Source: Planctomycetota bacterium
GTDB taxonomy: Bacteria > Planctomycetota > UBA11346
DNA length: 40,273 bases
Assembly (NCBI GenBank): GCA_028280785.1
Contig: JANQLF010000288.1
Span: forward strand, 1 to 40,273
Direction: 5' to 3'
The stretch's first letter is position 1; the number at the start of each line of letters is the position of its first letter. Below the pieces are notes generated by a model, which was not told the origin of the DNA, ran no database searches, and was given only the letters and a program-made list of their open reading frames with translations. Below are positions 16,626 to 25,206 of the stretch, one piece after another. The position numbers and the translations under genes were made by a program.

Positions 16626-17918
16626 ATGACGGATGCAGCTAAGGTCGCTGAATTGGAAGATCAACTTAATGATTTTGACCCTGCTAAACGCAAATCTGCC
16701 CTCAATAAGCTCATCGACGTGCTCAATGCCGGCGATGTCGCCTGTGAGGACAAGCAGGCCTGGGTAAACCTGCACTGTCATTCTTTCTGCTCGTACAACG
16801 GCTACGGCTATTCACCATCACGCTTGGTGTGGATGGCTAAGCGCATGGGCCTTGGCGTTATTGGTTTAGTTGACTTTGATATTTTTGATGGTGTTGATGA
16901 ATTTTATGAAGCAGGCCGCTTGCTCGGTGTGCGTACCGTGGCTGGCATGGAAACGCGCGCCTATTTTCCGGAATTAGCCGATAAAGAAATTAATTCACCA
17001 GGTGAGCCAGGTATTACCTATCACATGGGCTCTGGTTTTCCGAGTGGATCGATTCCTGCATCGCAAAAAGCCTTTGCCGAAGATTTGCGCCAACGTGCGC
17101 GTCATCGCAACGATTTGGTCTTAGAAAAAGTTAATCCATTTTTAGATCCAGTTAAATTGCGTTACGAAAAAGATGTGTTGCCATTGACCCCAACTGGTAA
17201 TGCAACCGAGCGTCACATGTGCGCGGCTTATGAAGCAAAAGCTGAGCATATGTTCCCAGATCCAAATAAACGTGCGCAATACTGGTCTGATAAGCTCGGC
17301 ATCGAAAAAGACGAAGCCAAGGCTTTAGATTCAGCTAAATTGCAAGGCCTGATTCGCAGCAAAACCATGAAGAGTGGTGGTGTCGGTTATCAGCAACCAA
17401 CGGAAGACACCTTTCCATTAATGCGTGACATTAATGCTTTTGTTGCAGCAATGGGTGGTATTCCAACCTTAACGTGGTTGGACGGTACCCGTGCCGGTGA
17501 AGAAGCCGATAAATTATTAGATCTGCACCAAGAAGCTGGTTCAGTGGCAATTAATATTGTTCCTGATCGCAATTGGAATTTAAAAGACGCAGCTGATAAG
17601 AAAACTAAAGTTGAAAATTTATACGAAATTGTTCAAAAGGCTGACGAGCGTGGTTTGCCGGTGCAGGTTGGCACAGAAATGAATGCCCCGGGTCTTAAAT
17701 TCGTTGATGATTTTGACGCAGCAGAATTAGAGCCAGTGCGCGCGTCGTTTGAACGAGGTGCTTACATTATTTACGGTCACGTGGTTGAACAAATTCGCAG
17801 TGGTAATGGTTATGTCAGCGACTGGGCCAGCCAAGAGTTTAGCTCAGTTGCCGATAAAAATAATTATTTTGAAAAGCTTGGTCGTGAAACATTGAGTTTG
17901 GAGGCGCTGAGCGTCTAG
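16626..17918 (+). CDS. PHP-domain protein with altered metal motif
   Basis: A 430-aa protein. After a charged N-terminal 45 residues, a PHP (polymerase and histidinol phosphatase) domain starts with NLHCHS (H50, H52). The second motif, usually TDHD, reads VDFD (82-85), and AGMETRA supplies E109. A late GHVVEQ may give another ligand. PHP domains are metal-dependent phosphoesterases; here the substrate is unknown and the His-to-Phe change at motif II makes a full metal centre doubtful. I chose ATG 16626 over GTG 16620 because AGGAG (16616-16620) is 5 nt from the ATG. The next gene starts 10 bp after the stop and uses a GGAG overlapping that stop, so the two proteins are probably made together. 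Confidence 0.8.
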   Translation: MTDAAKVAELEDQLNDFDPAKRKSALNKLIDVLNAGDVACEDKQAWVNLHCHSFCSYNGYGYSPSRLVWMAKRMGLGVIGLVDFDIFDGVDEFYEAGRLLGVRTVAGMETRAYFPELADKEINSPGEPGITYHMGSGFPSGSIPASQKAFAEDLRQRARHRNDLVLEKVNPFLDPVKLRYEKDVLPLTPTGNATERHMCAAYEAKAEHMFPDPNKRAQYWSDKLGIEKDEAKALDSAKLQGLIRSKTMKSGGVGYQQPTEDTFPLMRDINAFVAAMGGIPTLTWLDGTRAGEEADKLLDLHQEAGSVAINIVPDRNWNLKDAADKKTKVENLYEIVQKADERGLPVQVGTEMNAPGLKFVDDFDAAELEPVRASFERGAYIIYGHVVEQIRSGNGYVSDWASQEFSSVADKNNYFEKLGRETLSLEALSV

Positions 17919-17928
17919 GAGTGTTGTT

Positions 17929-19734
17929 TTGGCTAAGAAGCAAGAGCGCAGTGCAGAATTATTAGCGGCAAGTCATGCCACGCATAATGGTGTATTTATT
18001 ACCGGTGCATCCAGCTTAGAAGTCAAAGAAGATGTCTTACCCAGCGAATTGTTTTCTGACGATTATATCATTTGCGCTTCTTTAGGTAATTGTCGCTGTG
18101 CTTCAGACGGCAAAGCAATTAAACAATTTACCAGTCATGCACGTGTACCCAATGATGCGACGCAAGTAGCCCTTGGTCATGAAACCGTGCAAATGGTGGT
18201 GCAGGCTCCAGAAGTAACTGGACTACAAGCAGGTGATTTAGTATTCGTTACGCCAGGTCATTCGGCACAACCGGTTAATCCCGATACCTTTGAGCTTGAT
18301 ATTGATAATGGCATTCTGCCATCGCTTGGCTATTCGTACCGTTATCTCGGTGGACTACGTCAATTTAACGCTGTACCAGTTAAAGCGATCGCTTACGTGA
18401 AATCACAGGGCTTTGGCAATTTATTTAATCCAATTAAAAATACCCAAAACATCAGTATTGCATCTTTGGCTCATGCCGAGCCATATGCCTGCTGTTATGG
18501 CACCAATAAACATTTATTTACGTTTGATAGTAATGGTGATTTCTTATACGGTGTGCCAGCGAAGGCGCGTTTAGCTTATTTAGGCGGTACCGCGCGCATG
18601 GCGATGATAAATGTCACCATTGTTGCTGAAGCTGCTGATGAAGATTTACCTGAATTAATTTTAATTACTGGATCGAAGCGCAAACTTGAAGAGATGGAAG
18701 ACTTTCTGTTGATCAAGCAATTGCGTGATCGCGGTGTACAGGTGGTCTTAATTGACCGCAGTGATCCAGATATTGTTAGCAAATTAACTGAGCATGGTCG
18801 CCCACATATTGTGTGGACTAATTTTGCTTCACAGGATTTATACGATCAGGCAACTGCAATTATTGAGCGTGGTGGAAATATTAATAATTACGCTGGTGCC
18901 AGCGATCCGGCGATTGGCTTTAGCATGCCGATCGATGCATTTAAAGCGGACTCATTTACTGATGAAGCCAAAACAATGATTCATGCTGCGCATCACACCT
19001 TGGGTTTAAATGATTTTAAACGCGAATCTGGTGTGAAAAAAGACGGTGTTTGTCGTTTTATCGGATTTGCAGGACAAGAAGAACGTTTACAAGCTTATGT
19101 AGATGCATTACCAGATAGCGTGCAAATAGTGCACGATGCTGGTGATATTAATGCTTCAAATATTATTGCCGAAGCTGAGCGCTATGATGATGTGTTTATT
19201 GCCGGTAGTGGTGACGCCGCAGCGCAAGCATACGCCGATAATGAAGAGGCATTAGCCCGCGGTGCCGCGGTAATGTTTGTGGACGGTGATTGCACTATTT
19301 TTGTGCGCTCACGTTTATCGCATTACACCACGCGTCATCAAATCTGTGGTCCGAATGTTCCGTGGTTTATGACCAACACATCGGAGCCACACGCCGATGA
19401 CATGGCCTTACATGCAGCGAAGCCAACGAATTTTGATTGGATGGTTCGCGGTGTGGTTGGATTAAAAGATGCATTGTCGATGATGGACGCAGTTGAAGCA
19501 GCAGCGCCTTTTGGTTCGTTCTTTACTTTTGCAGAACTTCCAAATTTACCGTATGTTGAAGTTTCTGCTCAGGCATTTAAAGATGCTGCCGAAAAAGCCG
19601 ATGATGGGCAAACCAAGCAGGCATTAAATGATGCAGCCGCTGTTCTCGAAAAAGAAAATGATACCTGGTCTGCCTCAGCCGAACGCGCGTTGTACGCAGC
19701 CTACGGCGTCCCTTATCCATTGGATTTAGAATAG
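17929..19734 (+). CDS. MDR-like (zinc alcohol dehydrogenase-type) protein with C-terminal extension
   Basis: A 601-aa protein with a TTG start and GGAG (17918-17921) at 7-nt spacing. The N-terminal half resembles medium-chain dehydrogenase/reductase proteins: CRCASD (like C-x-SD), ALGHET (GHE), GLQAGDLVFVTPGH (GDxV), and AEPYAC (like VEPLAC). A nucleotide-binding strand follows, but it reads YLGGTARMAMI instead of a clear GxGxxG. The C-terminal 200 residues do not resemble an ordinary MDR tail. L-sorbose-1-phosphate-dehydrogenase-like proteins are the nearest thing I recognise; the reaction is unknown. It lies between a PHP-domain gene and pdxH in one operon, so it may act on a phosphorylated substrate (inference). 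Confidence 0.7.
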   Translation: MAKKQERSAELLAASHATHNGVFITGASSLEVKEDVLPSELFSDDYIICASLGNCRCASDGKAIKQFTSHARVPNDATQVALGHETVQMVVQAPEVTGLQAGDLVFVTPGHSAQPVNPDTFELDIDNGILPSLGYSYRYLGGLRQFNAVPVKAIAYVKSQGFGNLFNPIKNTQNISIASLAHAEPYACCYGTNKHLFTFDSNGDFLYGVPAKARLAYLGGTARMAMINVTIVAEAADEDLPELILITGSKRKLEEMEDFLLIKQLRDRGVQVVLIDRSDPDIVSKLTEHGRPHIVWTNFASQDLYDQATAIIERGGNINNYAGASDPAIGFSMPIDAFKADSFTDEAKTMIHAAHHTLGLNDFKRESGVKKDGVCRFIGFAGQEERLQAYVDALPDSVQIVHDAGDINASNIIAEAERYDDVFIAGSGDAAAQAYADNEEALARGAAVMFVDGDCTIFVRSRLSHYTTRHQICGPNVPWFMTNTSEPHADDMALHAAKPTNFDWMVRGVVGLKDALSMMDAVEAAAPFGSFFTFAELPNLPYVEVSAQAFKDAAEKADDGQTKQALNDAAAVLEKENDTWSASAERALYAAYGVPYPLDLE

Positions 19735-20381
19735 TGTCAGCCATGGATCTAAGTGAAGTTCGTCAAGATTATAAACAGCAATTATTTGATATTGCCGATG
19801 CTGATAGCGATCCATTTGCACAATTGCAAACATGGTTACAGGACGCAGAAAAATCTGAATTGCCTTTACATAATGCCATGAGCTTGGCGACGGTTGACCA
19901 AAATGGCATGCCGCAAGCGCGCGTGGTTTTATTAAAAGGCGTGCGTGGTGGTGGTTTAGATTTTTATACCAACACTGATAGTGCTAAAGCTGTTGATTTG
20001 CAATTTGAACCACGTGCCAGTTTATTATTTTTCTGGCCAGAGCTCGAGCGACAAATTCGCATCATTGGTGAGTGCAAGCCGCTATGCCGCGAAGATGTCG
20101 AGCGTTACCATCGCACGCGTCCGCGTAATAGCCAAATCAGCGCATGGGCTTCTGCGCAAAGCAAAGAAGTTCCTAATCGCGAAGCCTTAGAGCAAGCCTG
20201 GGAACGTATGAACCAAGAATTCCAAGGCAAAGACGTGCCAGCGCCACCGCATTGGGGTGGTTATCGATTGATTGCCAAACGCTTTGAATTCTGGCAAGGC
20301 CGCGAATCACGATTACATGATCGCATCGTTTACAATCCAAGTGAAAACGACACTTGGAATAAATCGCGTTTATCCCCATAG
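19734..20381 (+). CDS. pdxH: Pyridoxine/pyridoxamine 5'-phosphate oxidase
   Basis: A 215-aa FMN enzyme that oxidises PNP or PMP to pyridoxal 5'-phosphate. Recognisable segments are NAMSLATVDQNGMPQARVVL, GGLDFYTNTDSAKA, LLFFWPELERQIRI and the C-terminal signature RLHDRIVY plus the ending NKSRLSP. Its length is standard. It could start at GTG 19734, overlapping the stop of the previous gene (TAGTG), or at ATG 19743; I cannot decide, as neither has a strong ribosome site. It is the third gene of the PHP/MDR operon. Confidence 0.95.
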   Translation: MSAMDLSEVRQDYKQQLFDIADADSDPFAQLQTWLQDAEKSELPLHNAMSLATVDQNGMPQARVVLLKGVRGGGLDFYTNTDSAKAVDLQFEPRASLLFFWPELERQIRIIGECKPLCREDVERYHRTRPRNSQISAWASAQSKEVPNREALEQAWERMNQEFQGKDVPAPPHWGGYRLIAKRFEFWQGRESRLHDRIVYNPSENDTWNKSRLSP

Positions 20382-20391
20382 GGAGAATGTC

Positions 20392-21084
20392 ATGAAATTA
20401 GTTATTTTAATTATTGTTTTATTAATGCCTGCTGATTTTTTGTGGTCTAGCTCAAGTGGTCAAGGATTACAGGTTGATGACATCATGTACCCAGGCATAG
20501 GGCAGCGATCGCAAAGTAGAAATGTCATGGATCGTGTTGCTGTGGACGAAATTGAATTCTCGGTCTTTGCCGATATTAATTCTAAGCACTTACAAGAGCT
20601 CAATCCTGCGCAAATAGTTCAGCAAACGTTGTCAATGAGCTTCGATGAAAACGAATCAGCGACGTACCTTTTGTTTGGAGAAGTGAAGCGCTACCGAGGT
20701 AAGCTCTCATCAAATGATTTGCGCGTACATTTTAAAGTGATGTTAAAAATTGGTGCTTTGGATAAAGATAGGCGAGTTGTTGCACAGAGTGACCTACAGA
20801 GTCAGCTCTATGGTATGGAAGTAGCGACGAAGGCTATTGAGTCAATTAAAGTTGATAAAATCACTTATAAATCATCACAGCTAGAAGCTGCGAATAAAAA
20901 GTTAATCCAAGATGCGCGGTCTCAGATAAAAGACGTCACAGCATTTGTGCGTGATCTGAATCAAGGCATGACTATTTCGGTGATACCACATATCGGTAAG
21001 CCTGGCGTCATTCATTCAGACATTCATGAATTGTTGATCGGTGTAAATTATACGGCAAGCGCTCAAGTCGTCAAAAAAGATTAA
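20392..21084 (+). CDS. Exported protein of unknown function
   Basis: A 230-aa protein. The ATG at 20392 has GGGAG upstream; an in-frame extension back to 20272 would overlap pdxH and is rejected. Residues 1-20 are hydrophobic (MKLVILIIVLLMPADFLW) and look like a signal peptide. The rest is soluble, with alternating strand-like segments (RVAVDEIEFSVFADI, ATYLLFGEVKRYRG, HFKVMLKIGALDKD) and a helical C-terminal part. No family is recognised. It follows pdxH by 10 bp and could be in the same transcript. Confidence 0.75.
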   Translation: MKLVILIIVLLMPADFLWSSSSGQGLQVDDIMYPGIGQRSQSRNVMDRVAVDEIEFSVFADINSKHLQELNPAQIVQQTLSMSFDENESATYLLFGEVKRYRGKLSSNDLRVHFKVMLKIGALDKDRRVVAQSDLQSQLYGMEVATKAIESIKVDKITYKSSQLEAANKKLIQDARSQIKDVTAFVRDLNQGMTISVIPHIGKPGVIHSDIHELLIGVNYTASAQVVKKD

Positions 21085-21116
21085 ACCGCGAAGCTGAGTC
21101 CGAAACCGATATTGAT

Positions 21117-21137
21117 CGTGAACCTTTCTGGTTCACG
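21117..21137. repeat. Hairpin CGTGAACC-TTTCT-GGTTCACG
   Basis: A perfect 8-bp stem with a 5-nt loop lies between two hypothetical genes, 32 nt after the first stop. No T-tract follows, so a terminator function is doubtful. Confidence 0.45.
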
Positions 21138-21151
21138 TTCGATTACCCTGT

Positions 21152-22105
21152 ATGTATTTGACGAGCAGAGGGCAGGCGGCATTACGCATAATTTTTTGGT
21201 CTTTTATTTGCATTAATGGACTAGTGGTTCTGTGTGTTTGTTTGGCGGCCTATGTTTATTTCTATCATCCAGGCATTCTTATAAATAAATTTTTGCCATT
21301 TAATTGCGTTGCAATTGGGTATCAAAAGTGTCTTGAGGACAATAGGCTTGCCGGTATCTACTTTTCTATAGAAACGACGTTAGCGCACGAGATGTTAATT
21401 GAGTATTATCCAAAAAGGACACTGGAGAGTATTATATCGAGCGATACTTGGGTATTGGCTGAGCCGAGTGGATGTGGTTACTCTGAGGACATAACTATTG
21501 AAGGTTATCTTATGCAGGATTTGATAGATGAGTTAGGAGTGGAGCCTATACAAGGTTTAAATTGGCGTAAAATAAAATATGAAGGAGATGTGGATTTAAT
21601 TACAGTCTGTCTCATAGATAAAATGTTAATTGAATCACAGTCGACGAATCAAATACTTATGTATATTGATAGATTGTCAGAGAATCCATATGCGGCAGAG
21701 TTTGCGAGTAATCTGCTGGGTAATTTGCTTAAGTACTATGACGTGAATCGTGTTGAGGTACTTGATGATTTCCGAAGAAAATTGAATTACAAATCTGGTT
21801 CGGTTAAAAATAGGCTGGCCTTAAACGCTTTGAGCGGTGGGCGATGGGGCCTGCTGTCACCTACAGAGGAGGCATATTTTATACCTCTATTAATTGATCT
21901 GATGAGAATCGATGATCCAGAAATATGCCAAGATGTCATATTTTTAATGGGGCGATATAAATTATTTTATATAGATGAGGATATTAGAACGGCTTGGTTT
22001 ATGGCCCGTAAAATCGAAGAGAGGCATAGAGATCCAAGTTGTATTAAATTGTTAGAAATGTTCGAAATCCCATCATTTATGGATGGAGCTAATCAATTAC
22101 AATAA
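21152..22105 (+). CDS. Membrane-anchored protein of unknown function
   Basis: A 317-aa protein with one strong N-terminal membrane segment (about residues 13-35, IIFWSFICINGLVVLCVCLA), so type II topology with a large soluble domain is likely. Residues 220-310 look helical with HEAT-like pairs (EEAYFIPLLIDLMRI, PEICQDVIFLMGRY, AWFMARKIEERH). No catalytic motif is visible. The 3' end overlaps that of the convergent decarboxylase gene by 17 bp. The ribosome site is weak and the sequence looks more AT-rich than its neighbours. Confidence 0.7.
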   Translation: MYLTSRGQAALRIIFWSFICINGLVVLCVCLAAYVYFYHPGILINKFLPFNCVAIGYQKCLEDNRLAGIYFSIETTLAHEMLIEYYPKRTLESIISSDTWVLAEPSGCGYSEDITIEGYLMQDLIDELGVEPIQGLNWRKIKYEGDVDLITVCLIDKMLIESQSTNQILMYIDRLSENPYAAEFASNLLGNLLKYYDVNRVEVLDDFRRKLNYKSGSVKNRLALNALSGGRWGLLSPTEEAYFIPLLIDLMRIDDPEICQDVIFLMGRYKLFYIDEDIRTAWFMARKIEERHRDPSCIKLLEMFEIPSFMDGANQLQ

Positions 22106-23204
22106 TTTGTGTTTTTGGAAAGAAATTAAAGTCAGTTGCTGTGGAAGAGGTGTAGGCACCCATGGCGGAGCTGACTAATAAATCACCGACTTCTAAGTCT
22201 GGTAACAAAATATTATCGTAAATCACATCGAAGGAGTCGCAGGTTGGTCCGGCAACGACACTGGGGATTTCTTCGTTGTTTCGGGCGTTAAGCACGTGCA
22301 GTGGGTAGTCGGCGTGATCGAAGACTTTGCCGGAATAAGAACCATACAGGCCATCGTCTAAATAATACCAGTTGCGATGTTGGCGATGGGCTTTGCCCAT
22401 CACCGAGGTGACTAATTGCATGGCCGGACCAGCGATGTAGCGACCTGGTTCACAGATAATGCGATGATCGGCAAATAAATCAGCTAAGTGTTCGTTAATT
22501 GGGCCACAGAATTCATCGATATCTAAGACGCGTTCGGTATAGGCAATGGGAAAGCCGCCACCGATATCTAAGATGTCTAAGTGAATGCCTTTTTTGGAGC
22601 ACTCGTCAAAGACGTGACGGCAGAAATGAATGGCATCGGTATAAATATATGGGCTTAAGTTTTGTGATCCGACGTGAAAGGACAGCCCACGGACTTTAAG
22701 GCCGAGATCATTGGCTTTGTCAATTAAAGCGATGCCGGTCTCTGGTTGAGCGCCGAACTTGCGCGATAAATCAACAATAGCGTCTTTAGAGCGGAAGCCC
22801 AGGCGCAGGACTAATTCGACTTGATCTTTGTAGGGAATAAACTTTTCTAATTCACTGATGGTGTCGAAGACGAATAGATTAATACCATTCTTAAGTGCAT
22901 GTTGAATGTCGGTATCTTTTTTAACCGGATGCGTGTGCATACATTGATCAGCGGCGATGTTTGCTGACTTTGCTAAATCGATTTCTAAATTGGTGCAGAC
23001 ATCAAAGTAACTGCCGAGTTCTTTGAGCGTTTCTAAAACTGCCAATTCCGGCTGCGCTTTGATTGCATAATAAATATCGACATTGGGCAATGCTTTTTGT
23101 AGTGACTGGTATTGCTGACGAATGATCTCACGGGACAACATCAACACCGGCGCGCCGTGTTCGGCTACAATATCCTGAATGCGATCTTCGGCAAAAATAT
23201 CCAC
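22089..23204 (-). CDS. Ornithine decarboxylase-type PLP enzyme (fold III)
   Basis: A 371-aa alanine-racemase-fold decarboxylase. It has the PLP lysine K49 in YYAIKAQP, SFHVGSQ, the phosphate-binding DIGGGFP, CEPGR, and the active-site Cys in GPTCDSFD (C322), followed by GAYTSSTATDFN. This pattern fits eukaryotic-like ornithine decarboxylase (or a dual lysine/ornithine enzyme) better than diaminopimelate decarboxylase. It makes putrescine, which the product of the upstream gene would turn into spermidine. The start codon is GTG with a weak ribosome site, 10 bp after the speE stop, so the genes are an operon. Confidence 0.88.
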   Translation of the reverse strand: MDIFAEDRIQDIVAEHGAPVLMLSREIIRQQYQSLQKALPNVDIYYAIKAQPELAVLETLKELGSYFDVCTNLEIDLAKSANIAADQCMHTHPVKKDTDIQHALKNGINLFVFDTISELEKFIPYKDQVELVLRLGFRSKDAIVDLSRKFGAQPETGIALIDKANDLGLKVRGLSFHVGSQNLSPYIYTDAIHFCRHVFDECSKKGIHLDILDIGGGFPIAYTERVLDIDEFCGPINEHLADLFADHRIICEPGRYIAGPAMQLVTSVMGKAHRQHRNWYYLDDGLYGSYSGKVFDHADYPLHVLNARNNEEIPSVVAGPTCDSFDVIYDNILLPDLEVGDLLVSSAMGAYTSSTATDFNFFPKTQIIVID

Positions 23205-23214
23205 AATAAACTCG

Positions 23215-24162
23215 TTAGACTTCTTCTAAGCGTAAAGGGACGTCAGCTTGCTCGTAAGCACCTTCGTCTTGGAAAGTGGTCGCAGCATCAGTAATAGCGG
23301 GAAGAGCATCGACACCTTGGCGTAATTCTTGAATATATGGATATTCAACTTGCATGGCGTGATGTACTTCCGGTGAATAAGCTTTGAGGTTTTCAATGCC
23401 ACGTGCTGCTAAACGTTTGCTGATTTCATCAGTGCTAATGTTCGGGACATTCTCATTGTCGCTGCTTATGACGATGGACCAAAGGACTGAGTACATTTGA
23501 ATATAAATGTAAACCACATGCTGATATTTATAAACTTGTTTTAATGTTTTTAAAATCTGCTGGTAAGCAACCGGGCGTGCGATTGGACTTTCGCAGTGCA
23601 TGACGAAATATCCGTTGTCATCGCGCAATCTATTTTTTATCGACTGAAAGAACTCTTGGGTGTAGAGCATGGTTGATGGACCGAAGGGGTCGGTCATGTC
23701 CATGATAACCGTATCGAAGACATCATCGGTTTCTTCGATGTATTTGCGGCCATCGCCTATTTGCAAACGACAGTTAGGGTTGTCGAAAGCACCTTGGCTA
23801 ATCTCTGGTAAATATTTTTTACAGGCATCGATAACTGCAGGATCTAATTCACATTGAACGGCGAGTGATGGATTATGACGCAAGACTTCGCGCATGATGC
23901 CGCCGTCACCGGCTCCGATCACACAAACTGATTGTGGGTCGGGGTGTGCACAGAGAGCCGGATGGACCATTGGCTCGTGGTAAAGGTATTCGTTTTTTTC
24001 GCCGACTTGGGTGATTTTATCCAAGAGCATAACCTTGCCGAATTCTTCAGTATCGATGATCTCTAATTCTTGGAATTGAGTTTGTTCTTTATGCAGGGAA
24101 TTTTTAACGGTATAAAAATAACCAAAATTGGGATTCAAACGCTCGCAGAAATATTGGCGCAT
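23215..24162 (-). CDS. speE: Spermidine synthase
   Basis: A 315-aa aminopropyltransferase that transfers aminopropyl from decarboxylated AdoMet to putrescine. The binding site shows VIGAGDGGIMREVLRH, VQCELDPAVI, and the catalytic Asp region VIMDMTDPFGPS. An N-terminal strand domain (FGYFYTVKNSLHKEQTQFQELEI) is present. The last 30 residues are acidic. I start at ATG 24162, with GAGGAG 7 nt upstream; an ATG 30 nt further out has no such site. It is the first gene of the pair with the ornithine decarboxylase. No AdoMet decarboxylase gene is in the window. Confidence 0.93.
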   Translation of the reverse strand: MRQYFCERLNPNFGYFYTVKNSLHKEQTQFQELEIIDTEEFGKVMLLDKITQVGEKNEYLYHEPMVHPALCAHPDPQSVCVIGAGDGGIMREVLRHNPSLAVQCELDPAVIDACKKYLPEISQGAFDNPNCRLQIGDGRKYIEETDDVFDTVIMDMTDPFGPSTMLYTQEFFQSIKNRLRDDNGYFVMHCESPIARPVAYQQILKTLKQVYKYQHVVYIYIQMYSVLWSIVISSDNENVPNISTDEISKRLAARGIENLKAYSPEVHHAMQVEYPYIQELRQGVDALPAITDAATTFQDEGAYEQADVPLRLEEV

Positions 24163-24292
24163 GGACAAACTCCTCAATTTGCAGGGCGCCACACCGTATG
24201 AGGCTCATAATGCTGCACAAGTGAAGTTAGGCTTAGTTCAAGAGCACGTCTTCTAGGCTGGCATGCCCGCCAGATAGGAGCAGAATAGCCCC

Positions 24293-25189
24293 ATGGTACA
24301 GACGAATGGCTTACTAGATCTTGCCTCCCTAGCTCGTTTGCATCGCCTCGATGTGATTGCGCGTGCTGTGGTTGAGGGCATGCAATCTGGCATGCATCGC
24401 AGCCCTCATAAAGGCCATTCGGTGGACTTTGCCGACCATCGTCCCTATGTGCCAGGTGATGACCTGCGTCACTTGGATTGGAAGGTGCTCGGTCGTAGTG
24501 ACCGCTTGGTTTTGAAGCGCTACGAGGCCGAAACTGATATGGCTTGTCATATCGTCGTTGATGGTTCGGCGTCAATGTCCTATGAAGGAACGCGTAGTGA
24601 GGTGACCAAGTTTACCTACGCTTCGATTTTGGCGGCAACTTTAGCGCATTTAGTCTTAGGTCAGCAGGACCGCGTTGCATTGCAATTATTTAGCGAGGGC
24701 CCAGTACACCAATTGCCACCTTCACAACGCGATCAATTTAATCGTTTGTGTAAAGTTTTACAGGAACACGAATGCCTTGAAGGTACTGATGCCTTTAAGG
24801 GTGTTGAGCATATTGCGTCACCAGAAACTCGTCGCGGTTTAGTGGTTTTATTTTCTGATTGCTTGGGTGACTTGGAAGATTGGAAACATGCCTTTGATCG
24901 CTTAGCAGTACGTGGTCATGATGTGGTAGTGATGTGGTGTCTCGATATTGATGAAGCTGATCTTGGTATTGATGCGGTTACTCGTTTTCTTGGATTGGAA
25001 GATGAAGGTGAAATTGTTTGTGAACCGCGCGCAGTACGCGAAGCCTACAAACAAGAAGTCGAAAAACATCGCATTGAATTGCAGGAAATGTGCAGTGCAC
25101 GACGCATTGCCTTAATTGAAGCACGCAGCAATGAAGCACCGTATCAGGCCTTAAATCAATTATTAGTTTCGTTGCAAGAAGGCCGTTAA
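24293..25189 (+). CDS. DUF58 / von Willebrand A-like protein
   Basis: A 298-aa protein of the DUF58 family. It has HRSPHKGHSVDFADHRPYVP then GDDLRHLDWKVLGRSDRLVLK and a VWA-like metal site DGSASMS near residue 90. These cytoplasmic proteins usually lie next to MoxR ATPases and membrane VWA proteins, but here no moxR is present nearby. The pattern is frequent in Planctomycetota and Verrucomicrobiota (from general knowledge). It is divergent from speE and is followed 17 bp later by the guanylyltransferase gene. Confidence 0.88.
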   Translation: MVQTNGLLDLASLARLHRLDVIARAVVEGMQSGMHRSPHKGHSVDFADHRPYVPGDDLRHLDWKVLGRSDRLVLKRYEAETDMACHIVVDGSASMSYEGTRSEVTKFTYASILAATLAHLVLGQQDRVALQLFSEGPVHQLPPSQRDQFNRLCKVLQEHECLEGTDAFKGVEHIASPETRRGLVVLFSDCLGDLEDWKHAFDRLAVRGHDVVVMWCLDIDEADLGIDAVTRFLGLEDEGEIVCEPRAVREAYKQEVEKHRIELQEMCSARRIALIEARSNEAPYQALNQLLVSLQEGR

Positions 25190-25206
25190 ATTTAAAAGGG
25201 AATTAA

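Noticed and set aside
20272..20391. Upstream in-frame start for the exported 230-aa protein
   Set aside because: It would lie inside pdxH; GGGAG and a signal peptide place the start at 20392.
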